64,000 bases of DNA, taken from NCBI GenBank assembly GCA_944326255.1, contig CALVDG010000009.1:16747-80746 (forward strand), read 5' to 3'. The stretch's first letter is position 1; every line of letters starts with the position of its first letter. Under the pieces are notes generated by a model, which saw only the letters and a list, made by a program, of their open reading frames with translations, was not told where the DNA came from and did not search any database. The stretch comes from an uncultured Bacteroidales bacterium. Lineage in GTDB: Bacteria > Bacteroidota > Bacteroidia > Bacteroidales > UBA932. Position numbers and translations under genes: made by a program. Below, one piece after another: positions 15,955 to 23,926 of the stretch.

Positions 15955-18767
15955 CGCCTATGAGGAGGAAGCCCTCCGGGGCCGCGTCTCATACCTCCGC
16001 CCATCATCCTGTCGAAATTGCCGAAACGATAGACGAGGCTTATGATGAAATACTGCCCGAGGGTATTGTTGTAGGTGTCCTCGATGTAGTTGTCAGTGGT
16101 ATTGCGGTAATTGTTCCTGGACTGATTGAGTATATCGTAGACCTTCAGGCGCAGGGTCATCTTTTTCTTCAGGAACGACTGCGATATCTCGGCGTTCCAG
16201 GTCAGGGACGGCTCACCGAAACCGGCATCGTATCCGATATAATAATTGTACCTGGCATCGGTGGCGATCTCCATACCCCAGGGCAGGGTGGCCGTCACCT
16301 CGGCGAACACCGAGTTGTCCCATGTATCGGAACGGGCCTGCGAGGCAATCTCGTACCACGCCTTGCGGTATGAGGCGCGGGCACCGAGACGGGTCTCCAG
16401 ATAATCGTTCCTGTAGACGAACGTCAGATTCTCCATCACTGAAAGGGTCGTCGTCCTGCCTGCGATAAGGTCATCCATTATCTCGTCCAGAGTCGTGGCC
16501 GTAGTATCGTTGCCGGTATAGGACAGACTGCTGTTGACAGCCGCACGGGTAAAGGACATGATAGAGAAGCCGGACTTGGCTATCTGGGAATTGACCATGA
16601 ACATCAGGTCTCCTCCTATGACCGGCCGGTCGGAGTTGATGGGAGCCGTGTACTGCACTCCCGAGCCGTCGTACCAGCTGGCGTTGATGATATCGTCCTT
16701 GGTATAGTTGAATCCTCCCATCAGAGCGTAGGTGGAGAAGGTCTTCATATCCGTATAGTCATAGTGCATCCTCAGTCTGTGCTGAAACTCGGGCTTAAGA
16801 GTGGGATTACCCAATGACACATACAGAGGGTCCGAGTTGTCCGGCACGGGCATCAGCTGATTGACAGAAGGCTCTGAAGTACGGCCCCAGTAGAACAGAC
16901 GCAGGAACTCATTGTCCGAGAAGTTGTAGTCAAACCGGGCCGACGGAGCGAAATTCCATACCGTATAGGACGTATCCCTGGCCGCCCCCATCTGTCCTAC
17001 AGTCCTGGTTGTGGACGGTTCGGCATTGACTCCTATCTGGAGATTGTATTTCTCCTCCTGCTTCATCATGCTCACCTGCATCCTGTGGCTCAGGAAAGTG
17101 TTGGTCATACGGCTGGAATAGTCATCCATCAATCTACCGCTGACGTTGTCATAAGTCATCTTCTCCGACTGATACTGCTGCCAGTCAAAGCGGTAGGATC
17201 CCAGCAGGAAAAAATTCCTGCCCAGAGGCTCTGTATACGTCAGGTCTGCGGACACCGAATAGCTCTCATCCTTCTGGTCGTATCTCTGGTCTATCAGTTC
17301 CGTTCCGGACAGCACGTTGTCAGTGTATGTATTGGTCTCGGAATAGTTGATACCGCTGTAGTCATTGTTGGACAGGGAGTAGTCCAGGTTGAGGGACAAG
17401 GTGCGGCCCTTGGCCTCCCCTATCTTCTGGCGCAGGAGCAGCCGGCCGTTGGTTCTCCAGGAGATACCGTCCGAAGAGGACTCGCTGCGTCCGTCATTGA
17501 CCTTGCCGCTCTCGGAATTATCCGTGGAATACTCGCTCATCTCATCGTAACGGCTGCGCCCGTAGTTGAAGCGTGGACGGAAAAGTATGGAAGTCTTATC
17601 GTTGAACTTATAGTCAAACACCACTCCGCCACGGTGTCCGTCACTGAAGAAGCGGCTGGTCTCGTTGTTGTCTGTCATCAGACTGGAGCCGTCCCCCAGG
17701 AAGGTAGTCCTGCTGCTGCGCTCCTCCACGTCCCTTATAGAACCGTTGTAGAGATAATTGCCGCCTATCTCGCGGTCCTTGTCCCCGCCGATATTCATAT
17801 TGCCGTTCACTCCTGCCATCCAGGAGGTCATGATACCTCCACGGTTGCCTCCGAAGCCGCGCCCGCGCATACCGCCGCCCATCTCGCTGTTCATGTCGTT
17901 GAATCCGCGGTTGTTGGTATTGTTGCCGTTGAGTATGAAGCTGATCTGGTTGTTCTCGGTGAAGCGGCCTATCATGCCGGAAGCCTGATAACGGGCTGCG
18001 TGCTCCTCCGTCTGCAGGTCGTGTCCGCCTCCTGCCGTCACATTGCCGAACCAGGCCTCCAGCATACCGGGCTTGATGCTCAGATCTATGACCTTCTCCT
18101 CATTGCCGTCGTCTATGCCGGTAAACTCGGCCTGATCGGACTTCTTGTCCACTATCTTGACTTTCTGTATTATCTGCGCAGGGATATTCTTGGATGCCAG
18201 CGAAGGGTCGTCCAGAAAGAATTCCTTGCCGCCTATCATTATCTTGTTTATCGTCTCCCCCTGATACGATATCGCTCCGTCACTGTCCACATCCACGCCG
18301 GGCAGTTTCTTGAGCAGGTCCTCCAGCACGTCATTGTCAGTGGTCTTGTAAGCCGCGGCACTGTACTCTATCGTATCTTTCTTGACCACTATGGGATTGC
18401 CGACAGCCGACACCACCACCGCGTCCAGCATCTCCACGTCCTCGCTCATGAACAGTTCTCCGAGGTCTGTCACCGCCTTGTCCACCGTGATATTGCGGAT
18501 AAGTTTCCTGTACCCGACCATATCCGCCACGAACATATACTTGCCCGCCGGGACTCCTTTAATCATACCCTTGCCGTCGGCATCCGTCACGGCATAGTAT
18601 GCGCTGGTGTTTCCGTCCTGGGAAAGATATATGGTGGCGAACGACACCGGTTCCAGCGAGAGGGTGTCGGTCAGCTTAACCTTCACAGTATTGTCACCTT
18701 TCTGCGCAAAAAGGCTCCATGCGGAAAATATCAGCAGCAGCGCAGAAAGAAGGCGTTTGTATGTCAT
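15951..18767 (-). CDS. Outer-membrane beta-barrel protein with carboxypeptidase-like N-terminal domain
   Basis: The 938-residue protein has a signal peptide (to about residue 21), a carboxypeptidase-regulatory-like beta sandwich (about 25-110), and a plug-like region with 'VVVSAVGNPIVVKKDTIEY' and 'LLKKLPGVDVDSDG'. A long barrel of the outer-membrane beta-barrel 3 type follows. There is a Gly/Arg/Met-rich patch at about 290-310 and a Gly/Arg/Pro-rich extreme C-terminus (MMGGGMRRGPGGL...), so it does not end in the usual aromatic residue. Function is unknown: these proteins resemble TonB-dependent receptors but are not paired with SusD. It is downstream of serS-ruvC on the same strand. Confidence 0.8.
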   Translation of the reverse strand: MTYKRLLSALLLIFSAWSLFAQKGDNTVKVKLTDTLSLEPVSFATIYLSQDGNTSAYYAVTDADGKGMIKGVPAGKYMFVADMVGYRKLIRNITVDKAVTDLGELFMSEDVEMLDAVVVSAVGNPIVVKKDTIEYSAAAYKTTDNDVLEDLLKKLPGVDVDSDGAISYQGETINKIMIGGKEFFLDDPSLASKNIPAQIIQKVKIVDKKSDQAEFTGIDDGNEEKVIDLSIKPGMLEAWFGNVTAGGGHDLQTEEHAARYQASGMIGRFTENNQISFILNGNNTNNRGFNDMNSEMGGGMRGRGFGGNRGGIMTSWMAGVNGNMNIGGDKDREIGGNYLYNGSIRDVEERSSRTTFLGDGSSLMTDNNETSRFFSDGHRGGVVFDYKFNDKTSILFRPRFNYGRSRYDEMSEYSTDNSESGKVNDGRSESSSDGISWRTNGRLLLRQKIGEAKGRTLSLNLDYSLSNNDYSGINYSETNTYTDNVLSGTELIDQRYDQKDESYSVSADLTYTEPLGRNFFLLGSYRFDWQQYQSEKMTYDNVSGRLMDDYSSRMTNTFLSHRMQVSMMKQEEKYNLQIGVNAEPSTTRTVGQMGAARDTSYTVWNFAPSARFDYNFSDNEFLRLFYWGRTSEPSVNQLMPVPDNSDPLYVSLGNPTLKPEFQHRLRMHYDYTDMKTFSTYALMGGFNYTKDDIINASWYDGSGVQYTAPINSDRPVIGGDLMFMVNSQIAKSGFSIMSFTRAAVNSSLSYTGNDTTATTLDEIMDDLIAGRTTTLSVMENLTFVYRNDYLETRLGARASYRKAWYEIASQARSDTWDNSVFAEVTATLPWGMEIATDARYNYYIGYDAGFGEPSLTWNAEISQSFLKKKMTLRLKVYDILNQSRNNYRNTTDNYIEDTYNNTLGQYFIISLVYRFGNFDRMMGGGMRRGPGGLPPHRR

Positions 18768-18849
18768 CGTGTGTCAGAATTAAAAACGTTGTTTTGACAA
18801 ATCTCAACTGCGATAGTTTAAACGGACAGGTATTAAGTTTTGCGGCTGT

Positions 18850-19407
18850 TCAACGCATCCGCTCGGGATGGGACTTCACGAACTTCTCCCAGCTGGTGGA
18901 GTTCTCTACATCCGCGAACGGATTGACCAGCTGGTAGAAATGACACAGGGCTATGGCCAGGGCATCCGATGCGTCCAGAAACTCCGGCCTGAGCTCCGTC
19001 GCCAAAGTTCTGGACAGGATCAGGGCTACCTGCTCCTTTGAGGCCGCTCCCTGACCGGTGACAGCCATCTTGACCTTCCGCGGAGCATACTCGAAGATAG
19101 GGACATTGGCCGCAATGGCAGCCGCAATGGCAGCTCCCTGGGCCCGTCCCAGCTTCAGCATGACCTGCGGATTCTTTCCATAGAAAGGGGCCTCGACCGC
19201 CACGTCATCCGGGGTATATCTGGAGATAATCCTGCTGACTTCCGTAAATATGGTATTGAGCTTCGCGAAATGGTCCTTCTCCTTCCGCAAGTCCACCACC
19301 CCCATGTCCACATAGTGGACCTTACGTCTGTCTGCAAGAATGACCCCGTAACCAAGAATCATGGTTCCGGGGTCTATTCCCAATATCACCCTCTGTGCGT
19401 CGTTCAT
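18850..19407 (-). CDS. ruvC: Crossover junction endodeoxyribonuclease RuvC
   Basis: The 185-residue protein starts 'ILGIDPGTMILGYGV' with the first catalytic Asp. It continues with 'DVAVEAPFYGKNPQVMLKLG' (catalytic Glu), 'YAPRKVKMAVTGQGAASKEQV' and 'DASDALAIALCH' (catalytic Asp pair). It resolves Holliday junctions with RuvAB. It starts 5 bases after the serS stop, so the two are co-transcribed. ruvA and ruvB are not in the window. Confidence 0.95.
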   Translation of the reverse strand: MNDAQRVILGIDPGTMILGYGVILADRRKVHYVDMGVVDLRKEKDHFAKLNTIFTEVSRIISRYTPDDVAVEAPFYGKNPQVMLKLGRAQGAAIAAAIAANVPIFEYAPRKVKMAVTGQGAASKEQVALILSRTLATELRPEFLDASDALAIALCHFYQLVNPFADVENSTSWEKFVKSHPERMR

Positions 19408-19412
19408 CGGAC

Positions 19413-20684
19413 TCAGTCTATCCGGATGAAGCGGGTATATTCCTGCAGCACCTTCGGGATGTTGATGCCGTCGGGAGTCTGGTTGTTCTCAAGCAGGGCG
19501 GCCACTATCCTGGGCAGAGCCAGAGAACTGCCGTTGAGAGTGTGGGCCAGATTGATCTTGCCCTCACCGTCCTTGTATCTGAGCTTAAGCCTGTTGGCCT
19601 GATATGACTTGAAGTTGGACACCGAGCTGACCTCCAGCCACCTCTGCTGGGCCGCCGAGAACACCTCGAAATCGTAGGTAATGGCCGACGTGAAGCTCAT
19701 GTCACCGCCGCACAGACGGACTATGCGGTAAGGCAGTCCGAGAGACTTCACAAGTCTCTCTACATGGAGCACCATCTCGTTGAGAGCCCGCTCCGATGCA
19801 TCGGGAAGCGAGAGCTGCACTATCTCCACCTTGTCGAACTGATGCAGGCGGTTCAGACCGCGCACGTCCTTGCCGTATGAGCCGGCCTCCCTTCTGAAGC
19901 AGGGAGTATAGGCCGTCATCTTCACGGGGAAGTCAGACTCACTCAGGATGGTATCCCTGTAGATATTGGTCACGGGCACCTCGGCCGTAGGCACCATGTA
20001 GAATTTGTCCAGCGAGACAAAGTACATCTGTCCCTCCTTGTCCGGCAGCTGGCCGGTACCGAAGCCCGACGCCTCATTGACCAGAATAGGAGGCTCTATC
20101 TCCATATAGCCCGCCTTTGTGTTGAAATCCAGGAAATACTGAATCAGAGCCCTCTGAAGCTTGGCTCCCTTGCCCTTGTACACCGGGAAACCGGCACCCG
20201 TCAGCTTCACTCCCAGGTCAAAGTCTATGATATCGTATTTTGAGGCGAGTTCCCAGTGCGGGAGAGCACCTTCTGGAAGTTCCGGTATCTCTCCGCCCAT
20301 ACGGACCACCACATTGTCATCGGCATTCCTGCCTGCGGGCACTATGTCATCCGGGATATTGGGCAGCTGCACCAGGAGGTCGTTCTGCAGTTTCTGGCTC
20401 TCCTCCATCTGAGACTCTATCTTCCTGGAGTTCTCTTTCATCTGAGCCACTTCCTTCTTGGCCGCCTCGGCCTCATCCTTCCTGCCCTGCTGCATCAGGG
20501 CTCCTATCTCCTTTGCCTTGGCCTTCTGAGCCGCGAGAGCCGCGTCCAGTTCCGTCTGGCAGGAACGTCTCACCCTGTCCTGCTCCAGTATTTTCTCCAC
20601 TATGGCGGATGCGTCAAAATTCTTTACCGCAAGCCTTTCGATTACAAACTGAGGGTCATCCCTCAAAAGTTTAAGAGTCAACAT
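19413..20684 (-). CDS. serS: Seryl-tRNA synthetase
   Basis: The 423-residue protein has an N-terminal antiparallel coiled-coil arm (about 28-105, rich in Ala, Glu and Lys) that binds the long variable arm of tRNA-Ser. The class II core has 'YMVPTAEVPVTNIYRD', motif 2 'TPCFRREAGSYGKDVRGL' and motif 3 'NGSSLALPRIVAALLE'. Length is standard. Its own -7 element lies 23 bases upstream. Confidence 0.97.
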   Translation of the reverse strand: MLTLKLLRDDPQFVIERLAVKNFDASAIVEKILEQDRVRRSCQTELDAALAAQKAKAKEIGALMQQGRKDEAEAAKKEVAQMKENSRKIESQMEESQKLQNDLLVQLPNIPDDIVPAGRNADDNVVVRMGGEIPELPEGALPHWELASKYDIIDFDLGVKLTGAGFPVYKGKGAKLQRALIQYFLDFNTKAGYMEIEPPILVNEASGFGTGQLPDKEGQMYFVSLDKFYMVPTAEVPVTNIYRDTILSESDFPVKMTAYTPCFRREAGSYGKDVRGLNRLHQFDKVEIVQLSLPDASERALNEMVLHVERLVKSLGLPYRIVRLCGGDMSFTSAITYDFEVFSAAQQRWLEVSSVSNFKSYQANRLKLRYKDGEGKINLAHTLNGSSLALPRIVAALLENNQTPDGINIPKVLQEYTRFIRID

Positions 20685-20707
20685 CTGTCTATCATTTTTT
20701 CCGGCTG

Positions 20708-20715
20708 CAAACTTA
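20708..20715 (-). promoter_or_regulatory. -7 element for serS-ruvC
   Basis: Minus-strand TAAGTTTG fits TAnnTTTG, 23 bases before the serS ATG. No good -33 element was seen. Confidence 0.5.
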
Positions 20716-20872
20716 CATATAAATTCCGTATTTCTACACCGATTTAATAAAAAATCAAGGCCGTATTCCTAGAAACAGTACAACAGGATAATCTTCGCTC
20801 CGAATCATTATTAAAAAAGCTTTTTATAAAAAATTTTTTCTATAAAAAGAATTTTACATAAGGATAAGATGC

Positions 20873-20880
20873 TATCTTTG
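20873..20880 (+). promoter_or_regulatory. -7 element for the ATPase pair
   Basis: TATCTTTG lies 31 bases before the ATG at 20912, downstream of an unusual A/T-run region (20810-20860). Confidence 0.55.
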
Positions 20881-20911
20881 CAGTGCTATTACTAATATAT
20901 AGCTTACAGTT

Positions 20912-22075
20912 ATGTGCATATCAAACAAGATTGGTCCACCGGTAGAAGGCGACGACTTCTTCGGCAGGGGAAAAGAAATTCGTAATGCAAACAGATTGCT
21001 TGACAGAAACCATTCTCTGCTATTGTCGGCACCACGTCGTATTGGAAAATCATCGTTGGCAAAACGATTGATTGAAGAGAAACAGAATCAAGGCTGGAAA
21101 TGTGTTTATATAGATCTCGAGGAGACCACTACTGAAGATGGTTTTCTCCGTTTGGTCGTTGAGGCTTTCAAGAAGAACGGCATATGGAAACAGCTTACAG
21201 AAGGAATGTCAAAAGGCTTGGCATCGGTTCTTGACAGAATTGAAAAAGTTTCGTTCGGAGGTATTGATTTCGACATCAGGATAAGAGAGGAACAAGAGGA
21301 TTTGTATAAAAATCTAAAAGAATTAATAAAGCATGATGAAGACACCCTTATTGTGGTAGATGAGTTGACACTCTTCCTTGGCATTCTGAACAAGCGTGAG
21401 AACGGAGCCGAAAAAGTAGCATTCATTCTTAATTGGCTTAGAAGCCTCCGACAAGTGAGCAAGACCAAAGTACGATGGCTGTTCTGCGGTTCAGTAGGTT
21501 TAAGGAACTTCACCTCGGCTATGAATCTAGGATATACCATCAATGACTTGACTGAGTTTGGATTGGATGAACTTACCCGTGAAGAGGCCATAGGCCTGCT
21601 TACAGGTTTATGTAAGTCTGAGGATATGGAAATGAGCGAAAATCTTGTCTATTATACATTAGATAAGTTGCACTGGAATATTCCGTACTTTATTCAACTT
21701 ATATTCTCAAAGTTAGTGGAAATGTATGATGGTGCTATCTCAAAAGAAAGCATAGATGCCGCATACAACAGACTATGTTCTGAAAACTTCCTTAATACCT
21801 GGTCGGAGCGATTGTCTGAATATCGTGAATACGAAGCACCTGCCCGCCAGATACTGAAATCACTGTCCACTCAGCCTGCAGGAATGGAAAGAAATGCGAT
21901 GCTTGACATCCTTATGACAGGCCAGGGTGCAGCAAAGATTGAAGAGGTGGATTATACTTTGAGTAAGGTCTTGGAAATGCTGGAGAATGACGGGTATATA
22001 TTGAAGAAAGATTCAATCAGAGCATTCCGTTCACCTCTGCTTAGAGATTATTGGTTTAACAAATTTGTACAATAG
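20912..22075 (+). CDS. P-loop ATPase, archaeal-ATPase/STAND-like family
   Basis: The 387-residue protein has 'FFGRGKEIRNANRLL' before the nucleotide-binding site, a Walker A variant 'SAPRRIGKSSL' (Lys46) and Walker B 'TLIVVDELTLFL' (Asp150-Glu151). 'RWLFCGSVGLRNF' is a sensor-like strand. An all-helical and winged-helix-like C-terminus ends in 'RSPLLRDYWFNKFV'. This is the prokaryotic ATPase_2/AAA-like group found in accessory regions. No effector domain is fused. Codon use is A+T-rich, unlike the neighbours. The second ATPase follows after 14 bases. Roles in defence or in an uncharacterised regulatory complex are possible but unproven. Confidence 0.7.
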   Translation: MCISNKIGPPVEGDDFFGRGKEIRNANRLLDRNHSLLLSAPRRIGKSSLAKRLIEEKQNQGWKCVYIDLEETTTEDGFLRLVVEAFKKNGIWKQLTEGMSKGLASVLDRIEKVSFGGIDFDIRIREEQEDLYKNLKELIKHDEDTLIVVDELTLFLGILNKRENGAEKVAFILNWLRSLRQVSKTKVRWLFCGSVGLRNFTSAMNLGYTINDLTEFGLDELTREEAIGLLTGLCKSEDMEMSENLVYYTLDKLHWNIPYFIQLIFSKLVEMYDGAISKESIDAAYNRLCSENFLNTWSERLSEYREYEAPARQILKSLSTQPAGMERNAMLDILMTGQGAAKIEEVDYTLSKVLEMLENDGYILKKDSIRAFRSPLLRDYWFNKFVQ

Positions 22076-22089
22076 TAAAAGAGACACGG

Positions 22090-23109
22090 ATGCAAACAAA
22101 ATTGCCCATATTACACGAGACCCTGCTGTCTTATGATATTAAGACAAGGGATATTCTTGCCATTAATGAAGATGCATATACTTCATTGACAAAACATCTT
22201 TCAACGGGAGATATTTCAAAAACGGCTCAGCCCAATCTTATTGTCGGTGAGTCCGGAAGTGGTAAAACCTTCCTGATGAAACGACTGTGCGGCAGCATCA
22301 AGAAAGACACGGGCAACACCTTGCACCCAATCGTTATTGAAGGTAAAACACTTTTCTCGACTGAAGACATCTGGCTTCAATGTGTTTTGCAACTGAAAAC
22401 AGAACAAAGCGATGATTGTTTTGACACCATCCTCAAATGGCAAGAACTCAGTTCTAAGCGTATAGTGTTGTTCGTTGACAACATCCAATACTATTTTGAG
22501 CGTACCGACAACACAGAACAATATGGTTTGAGAGGCAAACTCAATAGAAGAGGTGCGCCTATTCTAATTGCTTCATCAGAGCAGGTACTGCCTGCCTTTA
22601 CCGAATATGACGCAGCCTTTTTTGATGGATTCAAGATAACTTACCTTAAACCTCTAAGTTTATCTGCTATTGAAGATTTTACTAAGGGGAAATACGATAT
22701 TGTTCGTTTGGAAAAGATAATGTCATATATGCCCAAAACCATTCGCTCAATGTTTATAGCAATAGAGATACTGGATAAATCCGATGATTCCAAGAAAGAC
22801 CTTACGTTTCTGTCCGATTATTTCTTTTCCCACTATCAGGAAAGATTTGATGCAACAAGTATACAGACACAAAGAATATTATCTGCTCTGTCGCAATCGG
22901 ATTCTGGTCTTACCTTATCCGAAATACGAAAGATTACAAGACAAGGTAACGGAAAGATTTCACCGTATCTGAAACTGATGGCAGATCAAAGATTGATAAA
23001 CAAAGAGGCAAAGACATTAAGAGGAGGTGTTTACTTCATTATAGATCAACTATTCAAGTTATGGCTACGGCACAACACTGCCCCAATAATAAAAAATGAG
23101 CTGCCTTGA
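22090..23109 (+). CDS. P-loop ATPase, second gene of the A+T-rich pair
   Basis: The 339-residue protein has Walker A 'LIVGESGSGKTFLMKRL' (Lys59), Walker B 'RIVLFVDNIQYYF' (Asp130, with Asn where a catalytic Glu is usual) and 'APILIASSEQV' as a sensor-I-like strand. The C-terminus has a winged-helix pattern ('LSEIRKITRQGNGKISPYL', 'LMADQRLI') and ends 'YFIIDQLFKLWLRH', similar to the third ATPase's 'RIIDPIFRLWLKR'. Asp-Asn in place of Asp-Glu suggests slow hydrolysis or a switch function. It forms an operon with the preceding gene. Its end overlaps the terminator of the convergent rplU-rpmA operon. Confidence 0.68.
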   Translation: MQTKLPILHETLLSYDIKTRDILAINEDAYTSLTKHLSTGDISKTAQPNLIVGESGSGKTFLMKRLCGSIKKDTGNTLHPIVIEGKTLFSTEDIWLQCVLQLKTEQSDDCFDTILKWQELSSKRIVLFVDNIQYYFERTDNTEQYGLRGKLNRRGAPILIASSEQVLPAFTEYDAAFFDGFKITYLKPLSLSAIEDFTKGKYDIVRLEKIMSYMPKTIRSMFIAIEILDKSDDSKKDLTFLSDYFFSHYQERFDATSIQTQRILSALSQSDSGLTLSEIRKITRQGNGKISPYLKLMADQRLINKEAKTLRGGVYFIIDQLFKLWLRHNTAPIIKNELP

Positions 23110-23117
23110 CGGGCAGC
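23084..23117 (-). terminator. Terminator of rplU-rpmA, embedded in the ATPase gene end
   Basis: On the minus strand, stem GCTGCC/GGCAGC (23100-23117) is followed by TCATTTTTTATTATT. It lies within the last codons of the convergent ATPase gene. Confidence 0.75.
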
Positions 23118-23144
23118 CCACTTACTTTCATCTCCTATCGGTCA

Positions 23145-23408
23145 TTACTCCGCGCTGGGAGGTATAATCGATACATAGGACTTGTTCTCCCTGGTCTTGC
23201 GGAAAGACACCACACCGTCTACAAGAGCGTAAAGGGTATGGTCCTTGCCCATGCCTACATTCTGACCGGGATAGTGTACTGTTCCTCTCTGACGGACGAG
23301 GATATTGCCGGCCTTGGCCATCTGGCCGCCGAACAATTTGAGTCCAAGTCGTTTGCTGTGTGATTCACGACCGTTCTTCGAACTACCGACACCTTTTTTA
23401 TGAGCCAT
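23145..23408 (-). CDS. rpmA: 50S ribosomal protein L27
   Basis: The 87-residue protein has the L27 signature '[20 protein letters not shown]' and '[19 protein letters not shown]'. The N-terminus reaches the peptidyl transferase centre. The start lacks the cleavable N-terminal extension known from Firmicutes. It follows rplU by 18 bases. Confidence 0.97.
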   Translation of the reverse strand: MAHKKGVGSSKNGRESHSKRLGLKLFGGQMAKAGNILVRQRGTVHYPGQNVGMGKDHTLYALVDGVVSFRKTRENKSYVSIIPPSAE

Positions 23409-23426
23409 AATCTGTCCTCCTGATAA

Positions 23427-23735
23427 TTAAGCGATCTCGTCGATGAGAATCTGGGTTAAACACTGGCGGTGACCATTGAGCTTCTGGTAGCCTTTACGAC
23501 GTCTCTTCTTGAATACCAGAACCTTGTCAGCCTTTACATGATCCAGGATGGTAGCCTTTACGCTGGCACCGTCCACATAGGGAGTACCCACTTTGACCGA
23601 ACCGTTGTCATCGGTCAGAAGCACTTTGCTGAAATCAAGAGAAGCACCCTTCTCGCCCTCAAGACGGTTCACGAAGATCTTCTTCCCTTTCTCAACCTTG
23701 AATTGCTGTCCTGCAATGTCTACAATTGCGTACAT
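23427..23735 (-). CDS. rplU: 50S ribosomal protein L21
   Basis: The 102-residue protein has 'MYAIVDIAGQQFKVEKGKKI' and the signature 'KADKVLVFKKRRRKGYQKL' followed by 'GHRQCLTQILIDEI'. It binds 23S rRNA. It is the first gene of the rplU-rpmA operon. Confidence 0.97.
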   Translation of the reverse strand: MYAIVDIAGQQFKVEKGKKIFVNRLEGEKGASLDFSKVLLTDDNGSVKVGTPYVDGASVKATILDHVKADKVLVFKKRRRKGYQKLNGHRQCLTQILIDEIA

Positions 23736-23869
23736 CTAATAAAATAATTTAAAAATTAACGGCAGTAAGCGGTTATTATACTTTCAAATAACTCTTATTC
23801 AGCAGCTTAACAACCTACATTGTGTATTTTGGGAGAGCAAAAGTAATACATTTCCTCATTTTTCCCAAA
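23736..23869 (-). promoter_or_regulatory. Promoter and about 100-base leader of rplU-rpmA
   Basis: The minus strand carries TTTG (23866-23869), 20 bases, TACTTTTG (23838-23845), a near-perfect promoter. Transcription from it would leave an A+T-rich leader of roughly 95-100 bases before rplU, long compared with other genes here. It could hold an autoregulatory L21 leader, but I could not draw a convincing fold. Confidence 0.6.
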
Positions 23870-23897
23870 TTAAAGGCAGAAAAATTACTTTTTTTCC

Positions 23898-23905
23898 TAT
23901 TTTTG
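23898..23905 (+). promoter_or_regulatory. -7 element for the degenerate ATPase-sirtuin operon
   Basis: TATTTTTG lies 21 bases before the ATG at 23927, back to back with the rplU promoter. Confidence 0.5.
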
Positions 23906-23926
23906 CTAAAGAGAAAGACCGCAATC

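Larger units (their letters stand above)
20740..23110. other. A+T-rich islet carrying two ATPase genes
   Basis: Between serS and rpmA the composition changes sharply. For example, the 60 bases from 21301 contain only 16 G or C, against clearly G+C-rich flanks. The start is marked by long A and T runs (20810-20860). Both genes inside are rightward accessory-type P-loop ATPases while both flanking core operons are leftward. I saw no integrase, tRNA or direct repeats at the edges. Acquisition by transfer is inference. Confidence 0.5.

Noticed and set aside
17085..18797. 570-codon plus-strand open frame opposite the outer-membrane barrel gene
   Set aside because: It is the mirror of a real, domain-containing gene in G+C-rich DNA; the product is low-complexity His/Val/Leu text with no known motif.
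20810..20860. A and T runs upstream of the ATPase pair considered as an attachment site or origin
   Set aside because: No matching copy is visible at the other end of the islet, and there are no DnaA-box clusters or iterons; simplest reading is an A+T-rich promoter region.
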